Shown: in pieces, positions 14,047 through 22,444 of the stretch
Numbering within the stretch: the first letter of the stretch is position 1
How the letters are laid out: every line of letters starts with the position of its first letter
DNA from: a virus
DNA length: 29,524 bases
Reading direction: 5' to 3' (one strand)
IMG/VR virus record: IMGVR_UViG_3300031886_001092
Coordinates: 1 to 29,524 of that record
The notes under the pieces: generated by a model
Database searches by the model: none
The model's input: only the letters and a program-made list of their open reading frames with translations
What the model was told of the DNA's origin: nothing
Made by a program: the position numbers and the translations under genes

Positions 14047-15109
14047 ATATTTAGAAAATCAAATTTGTGTAAGATCAGACGGTCAATATCGTTTGTGTTG
14101 TGTTAGTCTTGAAAAAGATAATAAAGAAAACATTAAAGATATGAATCCACAAGAATGGCACGACAGTGAATTTCATACAAAAACTAGAGAACAGCTTGAT
14201 CGAAATGAATGGCCTGATGCTTGTACTAGATGTGAACAACTCGAAGCAAAAGGATTAGATAGCCAACGTACCAGAGTAAAAGAAGACGGTACTAGATACG
14301 TTAGAAATCAATATGGTCCAGGACTTTCTCACTTTGATATTAGATTTGGTAACAGTTGTAATCTTAAATGTATTAGTTGTTTTCAGATGTCTAGTAGTAG
14401 TCTTGCTCAAGAAGCCATCGAAATGTCAAAAGCAGGAGTACAACCATTACACTTACCTCTATTAGATGATCCTAATTTTAATTGGGCAAGTGACGAAACT
14501 ATGAAACGCTTTGAGAACTTGCCTATTAGAGAAGTTTACTTAACAGGTGGCGAGCCAATGGTTGTAAGACATTTACCCAAGTTTTTAGAAAAACTAGATT
14601 CTAGTGTAGTAATTAGATTTAATACTAACGGTACAATATGGAACCCTATAGTATCAAAGATGTTAAAAAGATTTCACTCAGTAATTATGAGCATGAGCCT
14701 TGATGCTGTTGATAAAAAAATAAATTATATACGTTACCCTAGTAAATGGGATGAAATTGAAATTAATACCCAACGGTATGCAGAATTTTGTACTGTTGAT
14801 ATTACACCAACGATAAGTATTTTAAATGCTTCTTACTATAATGAAATTATAGAATGGGCAAATAACAATCACTTTAGATTATATAACGAAAATTTATTAC
14901 TAACTCCTGATTGGTTACACGTTAAAAATGCACCAGACGAATTAAAGAAAAATTATAAATTACCAGAACTATCTAAATGGGCTGACGAGCCTGCTGATCC
15001 TAAATGGATTGAACACTTTAAAAGACAGATAACAAGATTAGATAGCTGGAGAAAAATATATATAAAAGATTACTTACCGGAGGTAGCAAAAGCATATGAA
15101 CTTAATTAA
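14036..15109 (+). CDS. Radical SAM enzyme with N-terminal twitch domain (sub-family B)
   Basis: A 357-residue protein. An N-terminal Cys cluster (KCKYLE at the start, LCC at about 20-22, CTRC at 63-66) precedes the radical SAM motif CNLKCISC at 108-115 and GGEP at 171-174. This is the order of the N-terminal-twitch radical SAM family, where the extra cysteines hold an auxiliary Fe-S cluster. I chose GTG 14036 because the protein then starts MKC, as its paralogue at 17939 does, and overlaps the previous stop by 11 nt; upstream in-frame codons lie deep in the neighbour. It pairs with sub-family A, as 21134-22444 does on the other strand. Substrate unknown. Confidence 0.84.
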   Translation: MKCKYLENQICVRSDGQYRLCCVSLEKDNKENIKDMNPQEWHDSEFHTKTREQLDRNEWPDACTRCEQLEAKGLDSQRTRVKEDGTRYVRNQYGPGLSHFDIRFGNSCNLKCISCFQMSSSSLAQEAIEMSKAGVQPLHLPLLDDPNFNWASDETMKRFENLPIREVYLTGGEPMVVRHLPKFLEKLDSSVVIRFNTNGTIWNPIVSKMLKRFHSVIMSMSLDAVDKKINYIRYPSKWDEIEINTQRYAEFCTVDITPTISILNASYYNEIIEWANNNHFRLYNENLLLTPDWLHVKNAPDELKKNYKLPELSKWADEPADPKWIEHFKRQITRLDSWRKIYIKDYLPEVAKAYELN

Positions 15110-15578
15110 AGAAAATAAAGAAAAACACAGAGCGATCTTTAAACTTGACGATCGTTACAGAAAAGTTTGGTACGTTAACCCAGACCTTGGTCCTTTTGCT
15201 GAAGCTGTTGACGAACACATAGAAATCTTAGAAAAATTTATGCCTGGCTATGTTCTTGACCATGGGTATACTACTGAAAGTATATACATAGATTATAAAA
15301 TTTTACCAGGCACACCAGCAAGTAAATTTCCACATACTAAAGAATTTGCGGAGAAAATTTATAATTTTTGTATCGAGAATATTAATAAGACATCACCTTA
15401 TGCTCATGGCGATTGGGTTTTAAGTAATATTCTTATTGACGGAGATAATATGCAAATAATAGATTGGGATAATTTAGCTGTACACGAAATTAAAGATGTA
15501 CTAGAGAAATTAAAGAGTGATTTGAAATCAGCATTCGGAGAAAAATTCGATGAATTTTTACCAGGAGAGAAATTTTAA
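15096..15578 (+). CDS. Small kinase-fold phosphotransferase-like protein
   Basis: A 160-residue protein with the catalytic signature of aminoglycoside/choline-kinase-type phosphotransferases: HGDWVLSN at 104-111 (catalytic Asp and Asn) and IIDWDN at 121-126 (metal-binding Asp). The N-lobe is much reduced; Lys23 in RYRKVWYV may be the ATP-binding lysine. Usual members are about 250-350 residues, so this is a minimal version. It overlaps the upstream radical SAM gene by 14 nt and the downstream propeller by one base (TAATG). A sugar or small-molecule phosphorylation step is plausible; the target is unknown. Confidence 0.75.
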   Translation: MNLIKENKEKHRAIFKLDDRYRKVWYVNPDLGPFAEAVDEHIEILEKFMPGYVLDHGYTTESIYIDYKILPGTPASKFPHTKEFAEKIYNFCIENINKTSPYAHGDWVLSNILIDGDNMQIIDWDNLAVHEIKDVLEKLKSDLKSAFGEKFDEFLPGEKF

Positions 15579-16801
15579 TGATCGCACAAGCATTTAGTTA
15601 CGCAACTCTTAGTAATAACGGATTTATCTACATTCCTCCATATGGACTTTCAGAACCTCTTGATTATATGTTAAAAATGGATCCTAATACTTATGAAATT
15701 ACTACGATAAAATTAAAAATTAATACATCATGTGAAAAGTGGCAACGTGGTATTGCATATCGTAAGAAAATATATTTTTTACCATATAATGAAGAAAATA
15801 TTTTAGTTGTTAATACAGATGATGATAGTATTGAGTATATTAAAGTAGAACAGCCTGGGCAAGGAAAATATATACAAGGCCACATATATCGTAATAAACT
15901 AATTGCATTACCTTATGGTGAACATACACCATATGATTATGTTCTTAAATTAGATCTAGAAAGCCATGAAATAGAATTACAAAAACTAACATTACCACAT
16001 AATGATTGTAAAAAGTGGCATACTACACAAATACTAGACGGAATAATTTATGGATTACCTAGAGGTGAAGATTTGGAAAAGTATTTCCCATATAGAATAC
16101 GATACGATTGTACTACTAGTAACTATGTATTTACAGATATGTCTCCATTATGGTTAGACTACGATCAAGAACCGATGACTAATAAAAAATTTACTACAAT
16201 GGCTAAGGTAGGTAATAAATTGTTCGCACCACCATATAGCGAAAATCCTAACTTTGATACTTTAATTAAATTTATAGACGGTGAATGGTTTAGCGAAAGA
16301 ACAGGATTAAAAGCAACTAGTAGAAAGTATTATACTCATACTGTTGCTCGTAATGGTAAAATATTTTGCCCTCCAGCTGGACATGATGAGAATTGGAGTT
16401 CAATGCTTGTAATAGATAGTGTTACTCATAAGTGGCATACTATTGAATTAGGTATTGGGAAAGAAAGTAAAAAATATTTTGCTGGTGTGGAAAACTCCCA
16501 AAACAAAATTTATTATATTCCACGAGGTGGTTGTGTTTGCGAACCTACTGATACTTGGAAAAAACAAGGTGATCTTGCAGAAGTACTTGTAGTTGATACT
16601 ATATCAGAACAATTTTACACTATAGATATTAGTGAATACTTTAAAGATTCAACTACTATTGAAAAATATAATAACTGTATTATTAAAGATGATATTATAT
16701 ATGCATTTCCATATGGACAAAGTGATAGTTTCCAAACTGTATTAGTTTTTGATACTATTAAAGAACAAATTATACATACGACAGACTTAAATGACTTATA
16801 A
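15578..16801 (+). CDS. Beta-propeller protein with PPYG-type repeats
   Basis: A 407-residue protein with eight repeats of a (L/F/I)P-x-(Y/R)G-type motif, at about residues 20, 69, 112, 161, 219, 266, 315 and 378. Each is followed by a strand ending in (V/L)-x-D and then a second strand, consistent with a seven- or eight-bladed propeller. No signal peptide or catalytic motif is seen. It is coupled to the kinase upstream (TAATG) and to a second propeller downstream (11-nt overlap). The placement between radical SAM genes makes it a candidate substrate or docking scaffold; a virion or receptor-binding role is the other reading. Confidence 0.76.
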   Translation: MIAQAFSYATLSNNGFIYIPPYGLSEPLDYMLKMDPNTYEITTIKLKINTSCEKWQRGIAYRKKIYFLPYNEENILVVNTDDDSIEYIKVEQPGQGKYIQGHIYRNKLIALPYGEHTPYDYVLKLDLESHEIELQKLTLPHNDCKKWHTTQILDGIIYGLPRGEDLEKYFPYRIRYDCTTSNYVFTDMSPLWLDYDQEPMTNKKFTTMAKVGNKLFAPPYSENPNFDTLIKFIDGEWFSERTGLKATSRKYYTHTVARNGKIFCPPAGHDENWSSMLVIDSVTHKWHTIELGIGKESKKYFAGVENSQNKIYYIPRGGCVCEPTDTWKKQGDLAEVLVVDTISEQFYTIDISEYFKDSTTIEKYNNCIIKDDIIYAFPYGQSDSFQTVLVFDTIKEQIIHTTDLNDL

Positions 16802-17942
16802 AGCCTTTGAAGATTTTTACCGCGAAGCAAAAATTAAACATCTAATACTAGAAAAACATAATGATGTTTTAATATCACCTCCGTTTGCTACAGAACGTTG
16901 TAGAGATTATAGTAGCATAGCAGTATATGACGGTAAAGATTATCTATCATATATTGATCTTAATTTACCTGATGCAACAAGTAAAATTAATGCTGTAGCT
17001 CAAGTTAATAATAGTAGTTGGTTAATTCCTTATGGTATATGGGATGACTTAAACATTGTTATAGAGTTAAAAGACTTAACACCTATATACCATACATTAA
17101 ATAGACCAGGAAAAGGACAATTTTATAGCATAGCATCAAATGGAACTAGTGCTTGTGGTTTTCCTCTTGGATATGAAGATACTAATTATATAATTTATAT
17201 TGATAGAACTGGGTTACGCACAATTAACTTTATAACTAATAATAAAAAATGTCATATGGGAACTGTATACTGCAATGGAAAATATTGGAGTATGCCTAGA
17301 GGTGACTGGAGAAATTATAATTCATTAGTTAGTTACGATGGTGACACTATTCAGCAATATGAAATACCTGTTGATCCTCATATACCTAGAAAGTTTACGG
17401 ATTTAATTCCTGTGGATAATACTTTATACAGTTTACCATACGGAGAAGAGGCTGGACTTAATAGTGTTGTAGAATTTGATACTAATAGTAAAGAAATTAA
17501 CTTGCATGAACTTGACGTTCCAGATTTTGCTAAAAAATATAATGCTCAAGTACTAGTTGAAGATACTATTATTGGATTACCATACGGAGATGAACATAGT
17601 ATGGATAGTGAAACGGGTGTTTGCTTTAATACTGTAACCAAAAAAAGCAAAGCATTTAACCTTGGATTATGCTGGGGTGGAAAATATAGATTTCGTTCGG
17701 GTATAGCATATAGAGGTAAAGCAATTTTTCTTCCAACTGGTTCACCCAGTTGTCCTATTATAAGTGTAGATGTTTATGATGGTTCAATAAGATATGATAC
17801 AATTTCTCCTGATAAACTATTCGGACGACCTATTATTTTCCAAGACAAATTACTTACAATAGTATATGATCTTAAAACTACATCATCAACTATAGTAGAA
17901 ATTGGTGAAGATTTATCGCTAAAAGAGGTAATCAAAATATGA
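16791..17942 (+). CDS. Second beta-propeller protein with PYG-type repeats
   Basis: A 383-residue paralogue of the preceding protein, with repeat motifs at about residues 30 (PPFA), 80 (IPYG), 125 (FPLG), 169 (MPRG), 216 (LPYG), 264 (LPYG) and 315 (LPTG), spaced about 45-51 residues, suggesting seven blades. It starts inside the last codons of the previous gene and ends in an ATGA overlap with a radical SAM gene. The repeat sequences differ enough that the duplication is not recent. No catalytic residues or export signal are seen. Confidence 0.76.
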   Translation: MTYKAFEDFYREAKIKHLILEKHNDVLISPPFATERCRDYSSIAVYDGKDYLSYIDLNLPDATSKINAVAQVNNSSWLIPYGIWDDLNIVIELKDLTPIYHTLNRPGKGQFYSIASNGTSACGFPLGYEDTNYIIYIDRTGLRTINFITNNKKCHMGTVYCNGKYWSMPRGDWRNYNSLVSYDGDTIQQYEIPVDPHIPRKFTDLIPVDNTLYSLPYGEEAGLNSVVEFDTNSKEINLHELDVPDFAKKYNAQVLVEDTIIGLPYGDEHSMDSETGVCFNTVTKKSKAFNLGLCWGGKYRFRSGIAYRGKAIFLPTGSPSCPIISVDVYDGSIRYDTISPDKLFGRPIIFQDKLLTIVYDLKTTSSTIVEIGEDLSLKEVIKI

Positions 17943-19066
17943 AATGTTACGCACCTTGGCATAGTATTTTGGTACGCTTTAATGGTGATATCACACCCGA
18001 TGGTGTGTATACTAAACGCTATGGAAACGTACTTAAAACACCTTTAAAAGACGTCTTAGACAGCTTTACAGCGTCATACACAAAGGATTCTATACGCATG
18101 GATATATTGCCCCCAGAATGTGAACAATGCCCACGTAAAGAAGCTGTAGTAGGTCATAGCCGAAGATTATTCTTCCGTGATATTTTAAATCCTATGCTTG
18201 AAGGCAAGGATTACGATTACTCAAAAAACTTCCATGACATATACTTTTTGGAATTTAATATGAGTAATATTTGCAATCTTAAATGCAGAATGTGTAATGG
18301 TATAAGTTCTAGTACCTGGATTAAAGAAGAACTTAAATTGGATGCACTTTCAAAAGACTATATGCGTCCGGTAGATAATCCGGAATTTGGTTATACTAAT
18401 TTAAGTGAGGAAATAGTTGATAGACTATTTGAAACTCCAGAAGTGTTTACTAATTTAGCATACCTTAGTATTAAAGGCGGTGAACCTTATATGGAGCCTG
18501 CAAATAAAAAAGTATTTAAAAAACTCATTGATATGGGGATAGCAAAAAACATAACGTTAGACGTTACGACTAATGGAACAATTGTTGACGAAGAATTTCA
18601 CGAACTTGCACACCAATTTGGTCATACTAAATGGACTGTTAGTATTGAGGGGACTGGAAAATTATACCAATATATTAGAGGTGGTGAACATTTTACAATA
18701 GAACAATTAACAGAAAACTTAAAATCATTTGAACAATTTGACAGAGTTATTATTGCTGTTACTGTTCAAACATATAATATTGCACACTTACATAAAATAA
18801 AAGACTGGTATAGAGGGGTTTGTAAAAGCAACTATTCAATTTACTTTAATAATGTGGTTGCAACTCCACCATATCTTAATCCTAGAGTACTTCCTGATAA
18901 TATATTAAAAAAGATAAAGTTTAAATTACCAAATATAAACTATATACAAGATCCTAAATTAGCATCACAACTTAAGACGTTTATTAACTTTACAAAAGAT
19001 TTAGATAAAATTAGAAATACAAATATATTAGAAGTATGCCCAGAATTTTCTAGCTTGTTTGAATAG
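17939..19066 (+). CDS. Radical SAM enzyme with N-terminal twitch-like domain (sub-family B)
   Basis: A 375-residue protein. It starts MKCYAPWHSI with Cys3, has CEQC at 61-64, then the radical SAM motif CNLKCRMC at 112-119 and GGEP at 180-183. The usual CC pair of the N-terminal twitch (present in the other two sub-family B proteins) is replaced around residues 19-22 by a sequence without Cys. Its auxiliary cluster would therefore have one fewer obvious ligand. It is the last gene of the + unit, coupled by ATGA to the second propeller. Its 3' end overlaps the convergent SDR gene by 17 nt. Substrate unknown. Confidence 0.84.
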   Translation: MKCYAPWHSILVRFNGDITPDGVYTKRYGNVLKTPLKDVLDSFTASYTKDSIRMDILPPECEQCPRKEAVVGHSRRLFFRDILNPMLEGKDYDYSKNFHDIYFLEFNMSNICNLKCRMCNGISSSTWIKEELKLDALSKDYMRPVDNPEFGYTNLSEEIVDRLFETPEVFTNLAYLSIKGGEPYMEPANKKVFKKLIDMGIAKNITLDVTTNGTIVDEEFHELAHQFGHTKWTVSIEGTGKLYQYIRGGEHFTIEQLTENLKSFEQFDRVIIAVTVQTYNIAHLHKIKDWYRGVCKSNYSIYFNNVVATPPYLNPRVLPDNILKKIKFKLPNINYIQDPKLASQLKTFINFTKDLDKIRNTNILEVCPEFSSLFE

Positions 19067-19592
19067 GATCTAATGATATATAATGTATATTATATGTGTT
19101 AGGTGAATCTATAACCCATTTAACAATTTTTCCAGCTTCTTCTAAACTAATTTTCTTTCTACCATCTTTTCTTTTTTGTTGACCTTCTGAAGCTAATTGT
19201 CCAAATGCAATATTAGTTATTCTAATTGAACTAGGTCCCCAACAAATATTTTTACATAAACGTTTACTTACATCATCTAAGTGAGTTTTATTCCTTATAT
19301 AATCTTCTGAACTTCCGTCGCCCCAATAACTACTTGTACTACTAATATTAATAATATGTCCTGTTCCAAATTTTTTATAAACAGCTTCTAAAATTTTTAA
19401 TTGTTGTCCATCAGGACCATATTGACTGTTTATAAATATTTCAAAATTCTTCGCATAGTCGGCAATTTTTTCTACGTCATTAATGTCCCAACCATTATAC
19501 CTACCAATACATTCTATACCGCTTTCGCTAGTACGAACAATGCCTTGAGTTAAACCTTGATAACTGGGATTTCCTGTTATAAGTATTCTCAT
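19050..19592 (-). CDS. Short-chain dehydrogenase/reductase-like protein
   Basis: A 180-residue protein with a Rossmann start (ILITGNPSYQGL, residues 3-14), NISSTSS at 82-88 containing the catalytic-type Ser, and YIRNK at 98-102 as the SDR YxxxK. It is shorter than classic SDRs (about 250). The glycine motif is irregular (TG followed by five residues, then G), so the cofactor site may be unusual. ATGA overlap couples it to the upstream radical SAM gene, and it is the last gene of the long - unit. With the NDP-sugar dehydrogenase and glycosyltransferase upstream, a sugar oxidation/reduction step is plausible. Confidence 0.72.
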   Translation of the reverse strand: MRILITGNPSYQGLTQGIVRTSESGIECIGRYNGWDINDVEKIADYAKNFEIFINSQYGPDGQQLKILEAVYKKFGTGHIINISSTSSYWGDGSSEDYIRNKTHLDDVSKRLCKNICWGPSSIRITNIAFGQLASEGQQKRKDGRKKISLEEAGKIVKWVIDSPNTYNIHYISLDPIQTS

Positions 19593-20491
19593 ATTTCTTT
19601 CCTAACGTATATATCACTTAAACAAGCACATATTTCTTTTCCACAAGTAATAGGACCATCTGGTAATTTATAACGTTCGAGATTCCCTATAGGGCCTCCA
19701 TATTGACAATCGGCTCTATACATATTACCCCACATATCAATATTAATCATATGTAATCCTGCCCAACATTTCCAACCTGAATATTTATTCTGACCATTAA
19801 TAATTAAATCATTTGCATTAACAGACTTATCATCTAATAATAATTCGCCTCTATGTAAATGATGAATATTAATAGGTCTAAAGTAAGGCCAATTTTTAAT
19901 AATATCTAATTGCTTAGGTGTATAATATGACATTTCATTAGATATATTGTCTATATTACTTTTATCTAAAATAACTTTAGGCCATACTGCCAACTTGTCT
20001 GTATTTTTATATAAAAATTTTGCAGTTTCAACTAGATCATCAAATTGATCTTGCACCATCATTAAATTAATGCCAACTTGACTCTTTACACTATTTGCTA
20101 TATCAACAATATGATTAAGATCAGCATACTTAGGATGGTAACTAATAATCATCCCATCTGTATATTCACTTATTTCCTTAAAATACTCTATAGATTGACT
20201 ACCATTAGTAATAAAACTAAAAATATGGCCTTGTTCTTTTACTAATTTTGCCAAGTCTATAAAATGTTTCCAGTATGTTGGTTCACCACCACTTATTCTA
20301 TAGCATATTTCTTTACCTGGACGAGTGAATCCTTCAACAAACCGTTTAACAGTTTCCCAACGAGGCTGTCCGGTACTACCACTATGAAGATGTTCTGGAC
20401 AATAGTCACAACTATAGTTGCACTTGTTAGATAATGTCCAACTAACAAGAAACCAATTTTCTTTTTCAGGTTTTGCATAAGTTAATTTCAT
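19589..20491 (-). CDS. Radical SAM enzyme (sub-family C, SPASM-like)
   Basis: A 300-residue protein with CNYSCDYC at 24-31, SGGEP at 67-71 and FITNGS. Five Cys lie in the last ~62 residues (GWKCWAG, RADCQYG, ITCGKEICAC), consistent with a SPASM or twitch auxiliary-cluster domain. It shares the opening V-SW-L then CNY-C-YC with the protein at 25458-26417, so the two form a paralogous pair. It overlaps the upstream gene by one base (TAATG) and the downstream SDR by four. SPASM radical SAM enzymes modify peptides or sugars; no precursor peptide is nearby. Confidence 0.85.
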   Translation of the reverse strand: MKLTYAKPEKENWFLVSWTLSNKCNYSCDYCPEHLHSGSTGQPRWETVKRFVEGFTRPGKEICYRISGGEPTYWKHFIDLAKLVKEQGHIFSFITNGSQSIEYFKEISEYTDGMIISYHPKYADLNHIVDIANSVKSQVGINLMMVQDQFDDLVETAKFLYKNTDKLAVWPKVILDKSNIDNISNEMSYYTPKQLDIIKNWPYFRPINIHHLHRGELLLDDKSVNANDLIINGQNKYSGWKCWAGLHMINIDMWGNMYRADCQYGGPIGNLERYKLPDGPITCGKEICACLSDIYVRKEI

Positions 20492-21141
20492 TAGTTCATT
20501 GTATTATTCATAATAATATCATGCGTTCTTTCATTTAATTTAACAGTTAGTATTAATGCATATAATCCATCACTAAAACTAAACACACTATGATCTAATT
20601 GAAAATTTAGCCAATATAAGAAACCAGAATCTGGATAAAATGCTTTGCCATCTAGCATATGAACAAAATTTTCTGGTTTACAATTTCCAAACACGCATAA
20701 CAATCTAAAATACTCCGGTCCAAGTCCAGGGAAATCTCTATGAGGCGGAAAGAAACCTCCTTTATCAATTCTTAATAAATGTACTCTACCTATATCAGGT
20801 CTAAATACATCTACTAATTTTTTTAGGTCAGGTACACTATCATAAACAGCCGTAGGCATGACAAAGTCTTCTTCATTCATTGTTACATCATTATATTTTT
20901 GCATATATCCAAAACTATTCAAATGATAATTGTCCATTACATCACCTGAATGACTTGTAACAGGTAATCCCCATCTATTGTTTACTGTATCTTTATTAGC
21001 ATTATAAGGACACCAGTTATCTTTAAACTTTTCAAGTTGATGGATGACTTCATACCCGTTTATATTAAATTTAAGTTTAGCTGTTTGGCCTAAATTACAT
21101 AAACTGCTATACAGTTGTGCTCGTATTTGTCTTTTATTCAT
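20491..21141 (-). CDS. 2OG/Fe(II)-oxygenase-like protein, Arg ligand not evident
   Basis: A 216-residue protein with PPHRD (possible iron His/Asp pair), RLLCVFGNC, then GFLYWLNFQLDHSVFSFSDG (possible distal His) and YALILTV. The layout resembles AspH/phytanoyl-type double-stranded beta-helix oxygenases. However, the Arg that normally follows the distal His by about 10 residues is missing, with Tyr/Leu there. It may bind a different co-substrate, use another residue, or be inactive. It is coupled to radical SAM genes on both sides (8-nt and 1-nt overlaps). Medium confidence in the fold, low in the activity. Confidence 0.6.
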   Translation of the reverse strand: MNKRQIRAQLYSSLCNLGQTAKLKFNINGYEVIHQLEKFKDNWCPYNANKDTVNNRWGLPVTSHSGDVMDNYHLNSFGYMQKYNDVTMNEEDFVMPTAVYDSVPDLKKLVDVFRPDIGRVHLLRIDKGGFFPPHRDFPGLGPEYFRLLCVFGNCKPENFVHMLDGKAFYPDSGFLYWLNFQLDHSVFSFSDGLYALILTVKLNERTHDIIMNNTMN

Positions 21142-22444
21142 TTATAAATTCACCTATCTCTTTAAACGTCTCTTTATAATTAGTTCCTCTTCGTTTATCA
21201 CATATATCTAAGTACTCACGAAGTGATGGCAGTTTTTGGCTCCAATCATCTTCCATCATATATTTAATAAGTCCATGCCATCTGTTTTTTCCAAATGGAT
21301 TGTTATTAAATTCCAAATTAAACTTTTGCCTATCGATAAACGTTTCTAACTTATTTTTAACCCATTCTTTTGCTGGCTGTGGTAAAACTTTTACGTTTAA
21401 ATGACTTGGAAGATAAACTAAATGCGTTCCTATAACTCCGCCACCAAATGGTGCTGGGTTAATTTTAGTAAAACCTTGGTCCATTTTCCATTCAGCAAGT
21501 TCATTAATATAAGGAATATTTAATAACTGTACTGCACAAGCAATATTAATTATTGTATTATTTTTTGTATTAAGATCTAGTCTTTTTAAACTTGCTTCAA
21601 CATCTTTCCATTTGCTAGGATAACGTATATAATCATTACGTTCTCCAACACCGTCAATACTAAAATTAAATCGTACTTCTTTAAAATGTTCCCAAAGTTT
21701 AAATAGTCTATCAGATAACTCTAAACCATTTGAATTATATCTTAAATTACAGCTTTCTGCATAACCTTCATCAACCATAAATTCTAATATATTATAATGT
21801 TCAGGAATCATTAACGGTTCACCGCCTGCAAAATAAAGTTCTTTAATATATTGTGCTTGATCTTTCATTGACTCAATAAAGGAACCTTTTTTATACCAAG
21901 TATAATCATAACTTGAGTCCCAAGATTGATCTTGTTTAAGTTGTGGATTAGTATACAATGGATATTGTACCTTCCATTCTTCAATCCAACCTGAACTATC
22001 ATGTGGACTACACATTATACATTTAAGATTACATAAATTACCAAGCCTTAAATCAAAGTATGGAATATTAACTGGAGCAGTACCATCATGTTTTGTATCT
22101 TTAACTAGTTTTTGCAAATCTAATCTTTGTGCCCACTCTCTAGTTTCCCATTGACGCTTACTTGTAATACCTTTTGATTCTTCTTCAAAACATTTTTTAC
22201 AACTACTTGGAATTTCTCCTGCAATCATTTGTAGTCTTGTTCTACGCATATGGTGACTATTAAATACTTCTTCTATTGTATGATCACGCAAGTTCATAGC
22301 AATACCATCTTGCTTAACTAGTCCAACAGTTTTATCATCGTTTAGACCTGCACCACTGGCATTAGCAGTACAACATACTCTAACATCTCCATTAGGTCTT
22401 GTTGCTAAATGTATCCAAGGTAAAGGACAAAATGTTTTACTCAT
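21134..22444 (-). CDS. Radical SAM enzyme with N-terminal twitch domain (sub-family B)
   Basis: A 436-residue protein. It opens with FCPLPWIHL (Cys6), CC at 24-25 and CKKC at 82-85 (N-terminal twitch), followed by CNLKCIMC at 138-145 and GGEP at 207-210. I chose the ATG at 22444, which has AAAGG 7 nt upstream; ATGs at 22450 and 22459 are also in frame. It is a paralogue of the protein at 14036-15109, sharing YIRYPSKW and a C-terminal LD--R pattern. It overlaps the upstream sub-family A gene by 8 nt, the same A-then-B order as on the + strand. Confidence 0.85.
   Translation of the reverse strand: MSKTFCPLPWIHLATRPNGDVRVCCTANASGAGLNDDKTVGLVKQDGIAMNLRDHTIEEVFNSHHMRRTRLQMIAGEIPSSCKKCFEEESKGITSKRQWETREWAQRLDLQKLVKDTKHDGTAPVNIPYFDLRLGNLCNLKCIMCSPHDSSGWIEEWKVQYPLYTNPQLKQDQSWDSSYDYTWYKKGSFIESMKDQAQYIKELYFAGGEPLMIPEHYNILEFMVDEGYAESCNLRYNSNGLELSDRLFKLWEHFKEVRFNFSIDGVGERNDYIRYPSKWKDVEASLKRLDLNTKNNTIINIACAVQLLNIPYINELAEWKMDQGFTKINPAPFGGGVIGTHLVYLPSHLNVKVLPQPAKEWVKNKLETFIDRQKFNLEFNNNPFGKNRWHGLIKYMMEDDWSQKLPSLREYLDICDKRRGTNYKETFKEIGEFINE

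Noticed and set aside
19078-19095. ATATAAT-GTAT-ATTATAT palindrome at the convergent junction as terminator
   Set aside because: The stem is AT-only, inside the SDR coding region and without a T-run; too weak to call.
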